NCBI GenBank assembly: GCA_029263175.1
Contig: JAJCXZ010000077.1
Coordinates: 62,001-126,000 of the forward strand
Length of the DNA stretch: 64,000 nucleotides
DNA from: Acidimicrobiales bacterium
Lineage (GTDB): Bacteria > Actinomycetota > Acidimicrobiia > Acidimicrobiales > Aldehydirespiratoraceae
Direction: 5' to 3'
Shown: in pieces, positions 6,700 to 14,357 of the stretch
Layout of the letters: each line of letters opens with the position of its first letter
Position numbering within the stretch: the first letter of the stretch is position 1
The notes under the pieces: model-generated
Told to the model about the DNA's origin: nothing
Seen by the model: only the letters and a program-made list of their open reading frames with translations
The model's database searches: none
Made by a program: the position numbers and the translations under genes

Positions 6700-7440
6700 A
6701 TGGCCACGCTCGGATTCACCTTCGGCACCATGGGTTCGGGGAAGTCGACCCAGGCTCTGCAGATCCATCACAATCTGCGTGCCCGCGGACTCACCACGAT
6801 CCTGACGACGCAACTCGATCGGGCGGACGGTCGCGTGTCGAGTCGCCTCGGGGTCTCCGCTGATGCCGAGGTCGTGGAGGCCGGTTCTGACCTCTTCGAA
6901 CTTGTTCGTCAGCGGGTGAACACCCTGGGTCGTGTTGATGCGGTGATCTGCGACGAAGCGCAGTTCTACCACCCCACACAGTGCGAACAGCTGGCCCGCG
7001 TGGTCGACGATCTCGGCGTCGATGTGTACGCATTCGGCCTCCTGACCACGTTCCAGGGCGTGATGTTCCCTGGTTCCGCGCGGCTCATGGAGCTCGCCGA
7101 TCGGCGCACCGAGATTCAAGTCGAAGCCCGATGTTGGTGCGGTGAACGCGCCACCCACAACGCTCGCTTTGTCGACGGCAAACAGGTCGTGTCCGGAAAG
7201 ATGGTCGTCGTCGGCGACACCGGCGGCCCGACCGCCGGCGAGGTCACCTATGACCTGCTGTGTCGGGCTCACTGGATGGAAGGCGCCGGCGCTGCTCGCG
7301 GCGCCCAACTCGAACTGCTTGACGATGATGTCGCCCGACTGGGCGACCACCCCGATCGGAGCGGACCGATCGAGGTTGATCCCGATCGGGTTCCACAACC
7401 CCTGCATGCAACTGCCAACACCTCCGGAGCCAACTCGTGA
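6700..7440 (+). CDS. tdk: Thymidine kinase
   Basis: A 246-residue type II thymidine kinase (thymidine + ATP to dTMP). Residues 4-14 hold the P-loop [24 protein letters not shown] carries the Walker B Asp and the catalytic Glu. [23 protein letters not shown] is the region near the thymine-binding lasso, and the zinc-binding CWCG with a later Cys follows. The tail past residue 200 is longer and looser than in typical Tdk. ATG 6700 is preferred because the P-loop should lie within the first dozen residues; an upstream in-frame ATG at 6637 would add 21 residues. dCTP deaminase overlaps its stop by 4 bases, so salvage and de novo dUMP/dTMP supply are coupled. Confidence 0.92.
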   Translation: MATLGFTFGTMGSGKSTQALQIHHNLRARGLTTILTTQLDRADGRVSSRLGVSADAEVVEAGSDLFELVRQRVNTLGRVDAVICDEAQFYHPTQCEQLARVVDDLGVDVYAFGLLTTFQGVMFPGSARLMELADRRTEIQVEARCWCGERATHNARFVDGKQVVSGKMVVVGDTGGPTAGEVTYDLLCRAHWMEGAGAARGAQLELLDDDVARLGDHPDRSGPIEVDPDRVPQPLHATANTSGANS

Positions 7441-8000
7441 TCTTGTCCGATCGCACCATTCGCGAACAGCTTGATGCCGGTCGCATCATCATCGACCCAC
7501 TTGACCCCAAAGGGCTCCAACCGTCCTCGGTCGACCTGCGGCTCGACCGATGGTTCCGAGTGTTCAAGAACCACACGATGGGGCACATCGATGTGAAGAC
7601 GAATCTCGAGGAGCTGACCGAGCTGGTCGAAGCCGTCGATGACAACCCCTTCATGCTTCACCCCGGCGAGTTCGTGCTCGGCTCGACACTCGAGCGGGTG
7701 GCAGTGCCCAACGATCTTGTGGCTCGCCTCGAAGGCAAGTCGAGCCTTGGTCGTCTCGGCCTGCTGATCCACTCGACCGCGGGCTTCGTTGATGCGGGGT
7801 TCGATGGTCAGCTCACGTTGGAGCTGAGCAATGTGGCGAACCTGCCGATCACGCTCTATCCGGGCATGAAGATCGGGCAGATCTCATTCCAGCACATGAC
7901 GACGGCCGCCGATGTTCCCTACGGCGCAGAGTCGTTGAAGTCGAAGTACAAGAACCAGCAGGGCCCGATGCCCAGCCGTTACTGGGAGAACTTCGACTAG
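7437..8000 (+). CDS. dcd: dCTP deaminase (probably dUMP-forming)
   Basis: 187 residues, starting [17 protein letters not shown] with a GTG codon inside the tdk stop (GTGA). [12 protein letters not shown], the phosphate-binding [20 protein letters not shown] and the catalytic-Glu region [11 protein letters not shown] are all present. Length and the C-terminus ([18 protein letters not shown]) match the M. tuberculosis bifunctional dCTP deaminase/dUTPase closely. Direct dCTP to dUMP conversion is therefore likely, avoiding free dUTP. It acts as a homotrimer in the cytoplasm. Translational coupling with thymidine kinase makes a compact dTTP-supply operon. Confidence 0.93.
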   Translation: MILSDRTIREQLDAGRIIIDPLDPKGLQPSSVDLRLDRWFRVFKNHTMGHIDVKTNLEELTELVEAVDDNPFMLHPGEFVLGSTLERVAVPNDLVARLEGKSSLGRLGLLIHSTAGFVDAGFDGQLTLELSNVANLPITLYPGMKIGQISFQHMTTAADVPYGAESLKSKYKNQQGPMPSRYWENFD

Positions 8001-8027
8001 CAGCTGGCGGTCCGGCCGCCCCGACGG

Positions 8028-8312
8028 TCAGCGATATTGAGTAGCCGTCACGATCCCGCCGAGGATCATGCCGAGACCAAGTAGCAAGATGCCGTTGCTC
8101 GTGTCCCAGATCGAGCCGACATAGTTGAGCAGGATCACCACAACGCCTCCGAGAAGGAGGCCGAACATGACCACGGGCACCCAGGCAGGGCTCGGCGCCA
8201 TGTCCTCGTGGCCGGTATGACTCACGGTTTCGGCGTGGTAGCCGTCGGGGCGAGTTCCCTTGGGGGTGGTCCGTCCGCCGGAGACGCGACGCTTTGCGGG
8301 CTTTTGCGACAT
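8028..8312 (-). CDS. crgA: Cell division protein CrgA
   Basis: A 94-residue protein with a hydrophilic, basic N-terminal 40 residues and two membrane helices (WVPVVMFGLLLGGVVVILLNYV and GILLLGLGMILGGIVTATQ) separated by a short turn. It ends in the typical TQYR. This matches CrgA, the actinobacterial divisome protein that binds FtsZ-, FtsQ- and PBP-type partners at the septum. It is the last gene of a minus-strand group after a thiolase-like and a zinc-ribbon membrane protein. An 18-bp perfect palindrome and paired DnaA-box-like 9-mers lie in its 80-base upstream region, so it may have its own regulation. Confidence 0.9.
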   Translation of the reverse strand: MSQKPAKRRVSGGRTTPKGTRPDGYHAETVSHTGHEDMAPSPAWVPVVMFGLLLGGVVVILLNYVGSIWDTSNGILLLGLGMILGGIVTATQYR

Positions 8313-8346
8313 GGCGGTGAGGATAGGCCGAATTCGGTCGGACAGG

Positions 8347-8364
8347 AATCACACGCGTGTGATT
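8347..8364. promoter_or_regulatory. 18-bp perfect palindrome upstream of crgA
   Basis: AATCACACGCGTGTGATT is a perfect 18-base dyad, 35 bases upstream of the crgA start. A site of this length and symmetry in a promoter region is most simply a dimeric repressor operator. No regulator gene is adjacent. It is followed within a few bases by TATCCCC and the DnaA-box-like pair. Confidence 0.5.
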
Positions 8365-8374
8365 ATCCCCCGTT

Positions 8375-8395
8375 CTGTCCACAGGCTGTGGATTA
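8375..8395. promoter_or_regulatory. Inverted pair of DnaA-box-like 9-mers
   Basis: CTGTCCACA (8375-8383) and, on the other strand, TAATCCACA (8387-8395) each differ from actinobacterial DnaA-box forms (TTGTCCACA, TTATCCACA) by one base. They face each other 3 bases apart and also form a short hairpin (TCCACAG/CTGTGGA). The second overlaps the stop codon of the upstream gene. Two boxes alone are not an origin. Confidence 0.35.
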
Positions 8396-8644
8396 CTCGA
8401 TGGGGGCGACGAGGTCCATGTCTTCGAGGCAGTGCCGCGGAGGAGCCGGCTCTTGGTCAGGCGCGATGGTCATGCGGACCTCGGTTCCACAGATCGAGCA
8501 ACGAAACCCGATCTTGACCTTGCGGAGCTCGCCGGGCGGGGGTGGCTCGGGAATCGGTGTGGCGAGACCGCGCAGCATCGAGAGACCGATTCGGATCATG
8601 AGGTAGGCCGCCCCGATGGCGACGAGCACGTTGAACACGTTCAC
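8393..8644 (-). CDS. Small membrane-anchored zinc-ribbon protein
   Basis: 83 residues. An N-terminal membrane helix (VFNVLVAIGAAYLMIRIGLSML) is followed by a proline-rich linker (PIPEPPPPGELRK), then a short cytoplasmic domain with FRCSICGTEV and a later His-Cys pair (PRHCLEDM) that could complete a zinc site. Similar short proteins are widespread in Actinobacteria, and I know no function. It begins 9 bases after the thiolase-like gene's stop and is probably co-transcribed with it. crgA follows after an 80-base gap holding a palindrome. Confidence 0.55.
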   Translation of the reverse strand: MNVFNVLVAIGAAYLMIRIGLSMLRGLATPIPEPPPPGELRKVKIGFRCSICGTEVRMTIAPDQEPAPPRHCLEDMDLVAPIE

Positions 8645-8653
8645 GACAGCAGC

Positions 8654-9790
8654 CTATTGCCGGGTCCAGACACTGACGGCCGCACCCGTCATGCCGTAGG
8701 AGAGCGCCGCGATGGTGTCGCCGCGTTCGGCGGCGCTGATCCCGTCGCTGCTGAGGCGCAGATCATCGGCCGCTCCGGCGTCCCCGACCGCGAGGGAACC
8801 TCCGTGCGGGTTGATGCGTTCGGGGTCGACACCGAGGTCGATCAGGCTTCGGCAGGCAAGCAGTGCGCCGGCTGCGGTGCGCTCCGCCAGGTGCCAATGG
8901 GTGATCGCATCGGTGGTGAGGTCAGCGTCACGTAGCGCCGCGGCAACGGCGATGTCCAGCCCGCCGATGGGGTTTCGCGGATTCCCGGCGGCACGTGCGG
9001 TGCCGACCAGACGAGCCCCGCCGCTCCGTTCGATGCCCGACAAGATGATGGCGCTCAACCCATCGGCCGGTGGCGCGATCGAAGCGCTGGTGATTGTTCC
9101 GGACTCGTCGAACATCGGTGGGAGGTCGGCCAAGTCGCTTGGCAGCGCACGTATGGAGTCCCGTGTGATCGCGGTGCCGCGCTGCACCGCGGTTCCTTCT
9201 GCAGGCCGCGCATCGGTGGGGACGACCCCGGTCGGCGATGCTGCGGCCCGACGCTCGTGGCTCCGCCTGGCCCATGCGTCCTGCGCAGCCCGATCGATAT
9301 CGGTGTCGATTGCGGTTGCTTCGGCCTGCCGAGGCGCCGGTAGGAGACCGCCCTCGTCGGCGAATCGCGCCGCGGGGCCGTCGCCCCACGGGCGGCCGTA
9401 GATGCGGCCCAGCGCAGAAGCGCCGGGCGTCACTGCAGAGGCAGAGTGCACGCCGAGGACGATCGCGGCCTCGATCTGTCCTGACGCAATAGCCGCGGCG
9501 GCCGCATGCAGAGCGGCGGTGCCACTGGTCTCGCCGCGATCGAGCACCGTGCCGCCGATGTGGTCGGGCCACGCGGCGCTCACAACGATGGCGCGAGCAA
9601 TGTCGGCGCCTTGCGCGCCGACTGGTTCTTCACATCCGACCCAGATCTCGTCGATGGCGGCAGAGTCGAGTTCGGCGTTGATCAGCGTCGCGTTGGCGAT
9701 GTGGACAGCTAGATCGACGGGATGCCACCGGCCAAAGGCATCGCCGGCGGGTACGAAGGGCGATCGGGTTGCGCTCAAGAGGAACGGCAC
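8654..9790 (-). CDS. Thiolase-fold protein lacking the catalytic residues
   Basis: 378 residues with the two-lobed thiolase layout. It starts MPFLLSATRSPFVPAGDAFG. VLDRGETSGTAALHAAAAAIASGQIEAAIVLG aligns with the nucleophile helix, and NPHGGSLAVGDAGA aligns with the usual NxxGGAIAxGHPxGA loop. All the catalytic positions differ. The nucleophile Cys is Glu87, the GHP His is Asp (GDA), the HEAFA element reads WHLAER, and the C-terminal CxGGG is SYGMTG. It is therefore unlikely to condense or cleave acyl-CoA. It may bind CoA esters or serve as a structural partner. The fold is clear; the function is unknown. Confidence 0.72.
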   Translation of the reverse strand: MPFLLSATRSPFVPAGDAFGRWHPVDLAVHIANATLINAELDSAAIDEIWVGCEEPVGAQGADIARAIVVSAAWPDHIGGTVLDRGETSGTAALHAAAAAIASGQIEAAIVLGVHSASAVTPGASALGRIYGRPWGDGPAARFADEGGLLPAPRQAEATAIDTDIDRAAQDAWARRSHERRAAASPTGVVPTDARPAEGTAVQRGTAITRDSIRALPSDLADLPPMFDESGTITSASIAPPADGLSAIILSGIERSGGARLVGTARAAGNPRNPIGGLDIAVAAALRDADLTTDAITHWHLAERTAAGALLACRSLIDLGVDPERINPHGGSLAVGDAGAADDLRLSSDGISAAERGDTIAALSYGMTGAAVSVWTRQ

Positions 9791-9830
9791 GGCGAGAGTC
9801 TCCTACACTGCCGCCCGAGACGGGAGATCA

Positions 9831-10400
9831 ATGAACATGGGCCAGGTATTCAACAGCGTGATGTCGGGTGAGGTGCTTGCCACCGACTTTTTCCTCGGCC
9901 CTGATGAGGCCAACCTCGGAATCCTGATCCTGCGAGTTGTGGTCGGACTCACAATGGCCGCCCATGGCTACGCGAAGTACTTCTCCGGCGGTCGTATCGC
10001 GGGGACTGCCAGGTGGTTCGATTCAATGGGGATGCGGCCGGGAAAGGTTCACGCCAACCTGGCCGCGTCGACCGAGATCGGTTCCGGGCTGCTGCTGGCA
10101 CTTGGTCTGTTCACTCCACTGGCCGCGCTCGCCTTTGTCGCGCTGATGACGGTTGCCGCCTACACCGTCCATCTCAAGAACGGGTTCTTCATCGTGAAGG
10201 ACGGCTATGAGTACAACTTCATCCTCGCGGTCATCGCGGTGGCCATCGCCACGACCGGGCCGGGCAAGTACTCTGTCGACTATCAGTTGGATCTGATCGA
10301 GAGTTTCGACGGCCTGAGCGGGCTCATCATCGCGGCCATCGGCGGGGTCGGGGCCGGGGCGGGTCAGCTGGTGCTCTTCTACCGGCCACCGGCCGAGTAG
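9831..10400 (+). CDS. DoxX-family membrane protein
   Basis: 189 residues. After a 30-residue N-terminus come four hydrophobic segments: NLGILILRVVVGLTMAAHGYAK, then ASTEIGSGLLLALGLFTPLAALAF, MTVAAYTVH and FILAVIAVAIATTG. The signature GxxMxxHGxxK followed by a G-rich loop and the second-helix ExxxGxxLxxGxxTP is that of DoxX/SURF4-like proteins. These are linked to thiol/quinone redox homeostasis in Actinobacteria. ATG 9831 follows a GGGAGA Shine-Dalgarno; a second ATG lies two codons on. It diverges from the thiolase-like gene and ends 1 base from the convergent lipoprotein gene. Confidence 0.82.
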   Translation: MNMGQVFNSVMSGEVLATDFFLGPDEANLGILILRVVVGLTMAAHGYAKYFSGGRIAGTARWFDSMGMRPGKVHANLAASTEIGSGLLLALGLFTPLAALAFVALMTVAAYTVHLKNGFFIVKDGYEYNFILAVIAVAIATTGPGKYSVDYQLDLIESFDGLSGLIIAAIGGVGAGAGQLVLFYRPPAE

Positions 10401-10401
10401 C

Positions 10402-11016
10402 TCAGCCCAACTTTTCGAAACACTCGAGTCCTGCTGAGTCGACGAGTCGGTCGCCACACGTTCGACCGTAGGTCTCGTAGCGGCTTCCGATAGGGGCGTC
10501 GCGATAGAGCTCGTCACACGCTTGTGGGTTCGCGGCCGCGCACTGGTCCCAGAGCAGATCGAGAACGGGATCATCGCCGTAGTCGCCGCCGTCACCGACC
10601 CGGTCACCGAGGCACTCGAGGATGGCGGCTTCCTGATCCTCGGCGTCGAGGGCACGGATCGAGCATCGAGCTTCTTGCACCGACAACACGGTGCCGCTCT
10701 CGGCCGCGCCGTCGATGAACGACTGGACGAAGGGGTCGAGCGCCGCCAGATCCTCGACACATTCGGCGGCGGTGGCGAGCATTGCGCCGTCGGCGTCGGC
10801 GGAGAGGGTGCCGTCCACGATCTGTTGGGGATCGATCTCGAGATCGACGATGCCTTGCAGGACGCACCGTTGCTCATCGATCGGAAGATCCGCGCCGACG
10901 AGGGCGGCGATGGCGAGTGCCTCGGCTTCGGTGGGGTCACGATCAACGACTCCGTCGTCACTGCCGCACGCGGCCACCACGAGGGCCGTGGCGAGCAGGA
11001 GTGGACGCAGCTTCAT
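10402..11016 (-). CDS. Cysteine-rich secreted lipoprotein of unknown function
   Basis: 204 residues from the ATG at 11016, which gives a short basic n-region (MKLRP), a hydrophobic core (LLLATALVVA) and the lipobox AAC. The mature part is acidic and all-helical in appearance, with five or six further Cys residues (QRCVLQG, AECVEDL, ARCSIRAL, DQCAAANPQACDEL, GRTCGDRL). These could form disulfides outside the cell. No enzyme motif is visible. The start overlaps the PPTase stop by 4 bases, so it ends the MOSC-PPTase-lipoprotein operon. That is an odd combination with no obvious shared function. Confidence 0.65.
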   Translation of the reverse strand: MKLRPLLLATALVVAACGSDDGVVDRDPTEAEALAIAALVGADLPIDEQRCVLQGIVDLEIDPQQIVDGTLSADADGAMLATAAECVEDLAALDPFVQSFIDGAAESGTVLSVQEARCSIRALDAEDQEAAILECLGDRVGDGGDYGDDPVLDLLWDQCAAANPQACDELYRDAPIGSRYETYGRTCGDRLVDSAGLECFEKLG

Positions 11017-11711
11017 CGCAGCGTCGGCCACGATGATTGAAGATCAAGCTCGGGAGTGCGCGCGGCCACGGCCCCCCGCACGTTGGCGGATGCGTGGAAA
11101 AGGGCGAACTGCCAGCCCGTCGGGTCGTCGCCGACCTCGGGCTCGAGTTCGAGCACCACCCCGTGGCTGTTGCTCGCCGCAAACGAGATCTGGGTGAGCG
11201 GTAGCGAAACGCCCATCCCGCGCGCCTTGATGTAGCTCTCCTTCAGTGTCCAGTAGAGGAAGAACCGTTCGCGACGGGCCTCCTCGTCGAGCCGGAGCAA
11301 CGAAGTGCATTCGTCGGTCGAGAACACGGTGTCGATCGTCTCGTAGATCCAGTCTTCGGGGGTCACGTATTCAACGTCCACCCCGATCTCGATTCCATCA
11401 GCGACAACAACCGCGGCCATGTCTCGCGTATGCGAGAGGTTGGCCTGCAGGTCACCGATACCCGGGTTGGTCGGTTCGGGACGCCCCCATGGACCCTCCT
11501 CGAAGGTCCACTCGGTCGGGGAGATGTCGGGATGGTGGCGGCTGAGGCCGAGTCGAGTCAACGCGTGGGCAGTGATGAACGTGCGGCGGTCTTGATCGTG
11601 ACGAAATCGAGCGGAACGGGAGCGCTCGTCGTCGTTCAGCAACTCGAGCATCTGATCGAGCCGATAGCTGGATTCAGGGGGCACAGCGAGCGAAAGGTCC
11701 ACGACGGTCAT
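11013..11711 (-). CDS. 4'-phosphopantetheinyl transferase (Sfp type)
   Basis: 232 residues. The ATG at 11711 lies inside the stop of the MOSC gene (ATGA) and removes a long Arg-rich leader that would otherwise overlap it. The N-lobe has NDDERSRSARFRHDQDRRTF and HALTRLGLS. ANLSHTRDMAAVVVAD leads to the Mg-binding IGVDVEYV, and FLYWTLKESYIKARGMGVSL is the second signature with the WxxKE(S/A)xxKA pattern. The enzyme transfers phosphopantetheine from CoA to carrier-protein serines. Sfp-type length suggests broad substrates such as PKS/NRPS or fatty-acid carrier proteins. No such synthase lies in the window. Confidence 0.92.
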   Translation of the reverse strand: MTVVDLSLAVPPESSYRLDQMLELLNDDERSRSARFRHDQDRRTFITAHALTRLGLSRHHPDISPTEWTFEEGPWGRPEPTNPGIGDLQANLSHTRDMAAVVVADGIEIGVDVEYVTPEDWIYETIDTVFSTDECTSLLRLDEEARRERFFLYWTLKESYIKARGMGVSLPLTQISFAASNSHGVVLELEPEVGDDPTGWQFALFHASANVRGAVAARTPELDLQSSWPTLR

Positions 11712-12430
11712 GGGGAGGGTGAGGCGCCCTCTCCGGCCATGGTGAGTTCGTCGCCGACTTGGATGCGGCCGGGTTCGGTCACGAGCCCCCCGACGGCCAG
11801 GTGGTTGTCGCGTTCGCGGATGAGTGTCTTCAGCACCTCGAGGTTGCGATCGAGACCTGGCTGAGGACGGGTGACCATCACACAGCGATCGATCTGTTTG
11901 GTGATCTCGAGCGTGCACGATCCCAGCCGAATCGACCGCTCGACAAGGGCGTCTTCGCCGTCACCGTCGAGGATGACATTGGCCCGAAAGCGGCGTTGAT
12001 CCCAGTCGCGCAGTGTCGTCGTCGACACCATGGAGACTCGGGTGCGGCCGCTGTCGTGCCAGGCCCCGCCGGGCCCGGTCCAGCTAATCCAGTCGGTTTC
12101 GCCGAACGGATCCATGGGATTCTCGAAGACGCCTCCGGCCTCGTCCGCCGCCGCGAGTTCGACGGGTCGACCAAGCCATTCGCTGTAGTCGACGCTCGTG
12201 TGCAGCTCGGCGCCCTCCTCGGTCGTAGTGACCGGGTGGCCGTCCAGGAGGCGGCAGGTGGCGAGGAGGAGTCGTGGTTCACGGCGGGCGGTGAGCACGT
12301 TGCCGGTTGCGGGATCGGCGAGACCCCAGCCTCGATCCCCGCCGAGACCCGTGACGCCGACCTCTGCGGTGGAGAGCGACTCGCCGCCGATCGACTTGAT
12401 CGGGTAGCGCCAGATCTGGGAGATACGCAT
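11708..12430 (-). CDS. MOSC domain protein
   Basis: 240 residues with the MOSC_N barrel first (MRISQIWRYPIKSIGGESL, GLGGDRGWGLADPATGNVLTARR) and the MOSC core after. The core includes RRFRANVILDGDG and the conserved Cys in QIDRCVMVTRPQPG. MOSC proteins carry or transfer sulfur or bind Mo cofactor, as in mARC-type reductases and Moco sulfurases. The order N-barrel then MOSC resembles YcbX/mARC proteins but without a ferredoxin domain. It heads an operon with the PPTase and a lipoprotein. A possible link to the Mo hydroxylase 16 kb away is only suggestive. Confidence 0.82.
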   Translation of the reverse strand: MRISQIWRYPIKSIGGESLSTAEVGVTGLGGDRGWGLADPATGNVLTARREPRLLLATCRLLDGHPVTTTEEGAELHTSVDYSEWLGRPVELAAADEAGGVFENPMDPFGETDWISWTGPGGAWHDSGRTRVSMVSTTTLRDWDQRRFRANVILDGDGEDALVERSIRLGSCTLEITKQIDRCVMVTRPQPGLDRNLEVLKTLIRERDNHLAVGGLVTEPGRIQVGDELTMAGEGASPSP

Positions 12431-12477
12431 CAGCGCGACGTTACCGCCGAGCCATCGGCCGGGGGAGCCAGTGGCGG

Positions 12478-13365
12478 CTACGGAGCAGTGATGGCGTAGG
12501 TCGAGAGATCGATGGTGCCGATGGCCTCGGCCACGGTCACCGTGTCCGCATAGCGAGCTCGTGCCTGCTCTTGGAAGTCGAGGATCACGCTCTCCACCAA
12601 CGCCCTCGAAACGAGACCGGCAGCCTGCTCGATGACAAGCGGGTCAGCGGTCGGGTGATTCTCGGCGGTGGCCGGACCAACACTCAGGATTTCGATCAGA
12701 TGCCAGCCGAACTGGGTCTGGACGGGCCCCACCACTTCGCCCGCTTCGCCCTCGTACGCAGCCGTCTCGAACTCCGGCACGAACGTGCCCGTGAGCTGGC
12801 AGCCGAGGTCGCCGCCATCGGGGCCGCTGGGGCCGACTGAGAGTTCCATCGCCAGCTCCGCGAAGTCTTCGCCGGCGGCGTGGCGGTCGAGGGCGACGAT
12901 GGCGTCAGCTTCCGCTTCGAGAAGGATGTGACTGCTGCAGAGCAGATCAGGCGGATCGAGCGGATCGCGGGTGACGGCCTCCGCCTCCGCCCATCGGCCG
13001 AGAATGATGCTTATGAGGATCTCCTCGACGAGCGTGTCGTGGTCGAGATTGGGTTGGCGGGCACGCAGTGCGTCCGCCGTCAGATCGGCGGAATCGCGAT
13101 CCTCGTCGGTTGGTTCGAGGCCAATCCGATCGGCTTCTTTCGTCATGGCGATTCGCTGGAGCCATGTGCTGACTTCGTCGGCGCGGACCTGAGCAACGGT
13201 GGCATCACCGAACTCGAGGATGCCCTCGAGTTCGGATCGGGTGAGCACCTGGTCATCGATCGAGGCGACGACGTCGTCACCGCCCGAGTCGCCACAGGCA
13301 GATGCGACGAGGGTGGCGGCGAGGAGCACCGCAGAAATGGTGAGGAAGCGACAACCGAGGTTCAC
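12478..13365 (-). CDS. Lipoprotein peptidyl-prolyl isomerase (parvulin/SurA-PrsA like)
   Basis: 295 residues. The signal peptide ends at the lipobox ASAC (residue about 24), followed by a Gly/Asp linker. An N-terminal chaperone-like helical region contains VVASIDDQVLTRSELEGIL. The parvulin domain spans roughly residues 135-235, with CSSHILLEAEADA, AGEDFAELAMELSVGPSG, GGDLGCQLTGTFVPEFETA and VVGPVQTQFGWHLIEI. It should help fold exported proteins on the outer face of the membrane. A C-terminal helix follows the isomerase domain, as in PrsA/SurA. It is preceded by tandem hairpins (13372-13404) that separate it from the nucleoside importer. Confidence 0.87.
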   Translation of the reverse strand: MNLGCRFLTISAVLLAATLVASACGDSGGDDVVASIDDQVLTRSELEGILEFGDATVAQVRADEVSTWLQRIAMTKEADRIGLEPTDEDRDSADLTADALRARQPNLDHDTLVEEILISIILGRWAEAEAVTRDPLDPPDLLCSSHILLEAEADAIVALDRHAAGEDFAELAMELSVGPSGPDGGDLGCQLTGTFVPEFETAAYEGEAGEVVGPVQTQFGWHLIEILSVGPATAENHPTADPLVIEQAAGLVSRALVESVILDFQEQARARYADTVTVAEAIGTIDLSTYAITAP

Positions 13366-13371
13366 GAGGAA

Positions 13372-13404
13372 GTGAGGCTAACGCCTCGCTGCGGGTACGC
13401 CCGC
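13372..13404 (-). terminator. Tandem hairpins after the nucleoside importer operon
   Basis: Two adjacent GC-rich hairpins lie here. GCGGG-TACG-CCCGC (13391-13404) touches the stop of the last permease gene. GTGAGGC-TAAC-GCCTCGC (13372-13389) has one G-U pair. They lie exactly between the ABC operon and the PPIase gene. There is no strong U-tract, as is common for actinobacterial terminators, so termination is a proposal. Confidence 0.4.
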
Positions 13405-14357
13405 TATCTCTCTTCGCGGCGGTAGGGGATGCCCAGGCCGGCAGGACTCGGGCTGGGCTGGTTGCGGGCCCGGATCGAGATGACGACCAGCACACCGACG
13501 GTGAGGAGGTAGGGCAGCATCGACACAAGGATCGGCGAGAAGTTGACGCCGAACGGCTGGAGCCGACTCTGCAGGGCGAGAGTGAAACCGAAGAGGAGGG
13601 CGCCGGCGGCCACACGGCCGGGGCGCCACGCCCCGAAGATGACGAGGGCGACTGCGATCCAGCCGCGGCCCGCGGTGACACCGACGCTCCAGGCGCCTAC
13701 GACGAAGGTGGACAGGTAGGCCCCGGACATGCCGGCGAGCGCTCCGCCCACCACGACTGCGCCCATGCGCATACCGACAACACTGTGGCCGGCGGCGTCA
13801 GCAGTCGATGCGCTCTGGCCGACCGCACGGAGGCCGAGTCCGATCGATGTGCGGTTGAGGACGAACCAGGCAATGACTCCGAGCACAATCGCCATGTAGG
13901 TGACCGGTGATGCGGAGAACAAGACGTCGCCGACGATTCGGATGTCGCTGAGCCCGGGGATGTCGACTTCGGCGAACAGCGCCCGGCGGGGGTCGCTCGT
14001 GTAGTCGTCGCCGATGAAGTCGGCGAGCCCCAACCCCAGCATGGTGAGCGCCAAGCCGCTGACCACCTGGTCGGCGCCGAGCGCAACGGCGGCGGTGGCG
14101 TGCAGCAAAGCGATGGCGCCACCGGCGATCGTGCCGACAAGCAGGCCGACCCAGGGCGAACCGCTTTCGACGCCGCCGATGAAACCGAAGACGGCGCCGA
14201 TTGCCATCATCCCCTCGACACCGAGGTTGAGAACGCCGGCTCGCTCACTGATGGTTTCGCCGAGGCCGGCGAGGAAGAGAAGGGTGGCGAATTGGATGGT
14301 GGCGACGAAGAGACCGATGACCGCGGTCTCGGTGATGGTCAGCTCGGCGAGGATCAT
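13404..14357 (-). CDS. Nucleoside ABC importer permease (NupQ/YufQ-like)
   Basis: 317 residues from the ATG at 14357, which overlaps the previous permease stop by 4 bases; the longer upstream frame is antisense to nothing recognisable. It has eight or so hydrophobic segments. ETISERAGVLNLGVEGMMAIGA is the conserved BPD_transp_2 motif of BMP-dependent purine nucleoside permeases, and RTSIGLGLRAVGQSASTADAAG is the cytoplasmic coupling region (EAA-like loop). It forms the membrane channel with the neighbouring permease, powered by the double-domain ATPase. It is the last gene of the four-gene operon reading from 18062. Confidence 0.88.
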   Translation of the reverse strand: MILAELTITETAVIGLFVATIQFATLLFLAGLGETISERAGVLNLGVEGMMAIGAVFGFIGGVESGSPWVGLLVGTIAGGAIALLHATAAVALGADQVVSGLALTMLGLGLADFIGDDYTSDPRRALFAEVDIPGLSDIRIVGDVLFSASPVTYMAIVLGVIAWFVLNRTSIGLGLRAVGQSASTADAAGHSVVGMRMGAVVVGGALAGMSGAYLSTFVVGAWSVGVTAGRGWIAVALVIFGAWRPGRVAAGALLFGFTLALQSRLQPFGVNFSPILVSMLPYLLTVGVLVVISIRARNQPSPSPAGLGIPYRREER

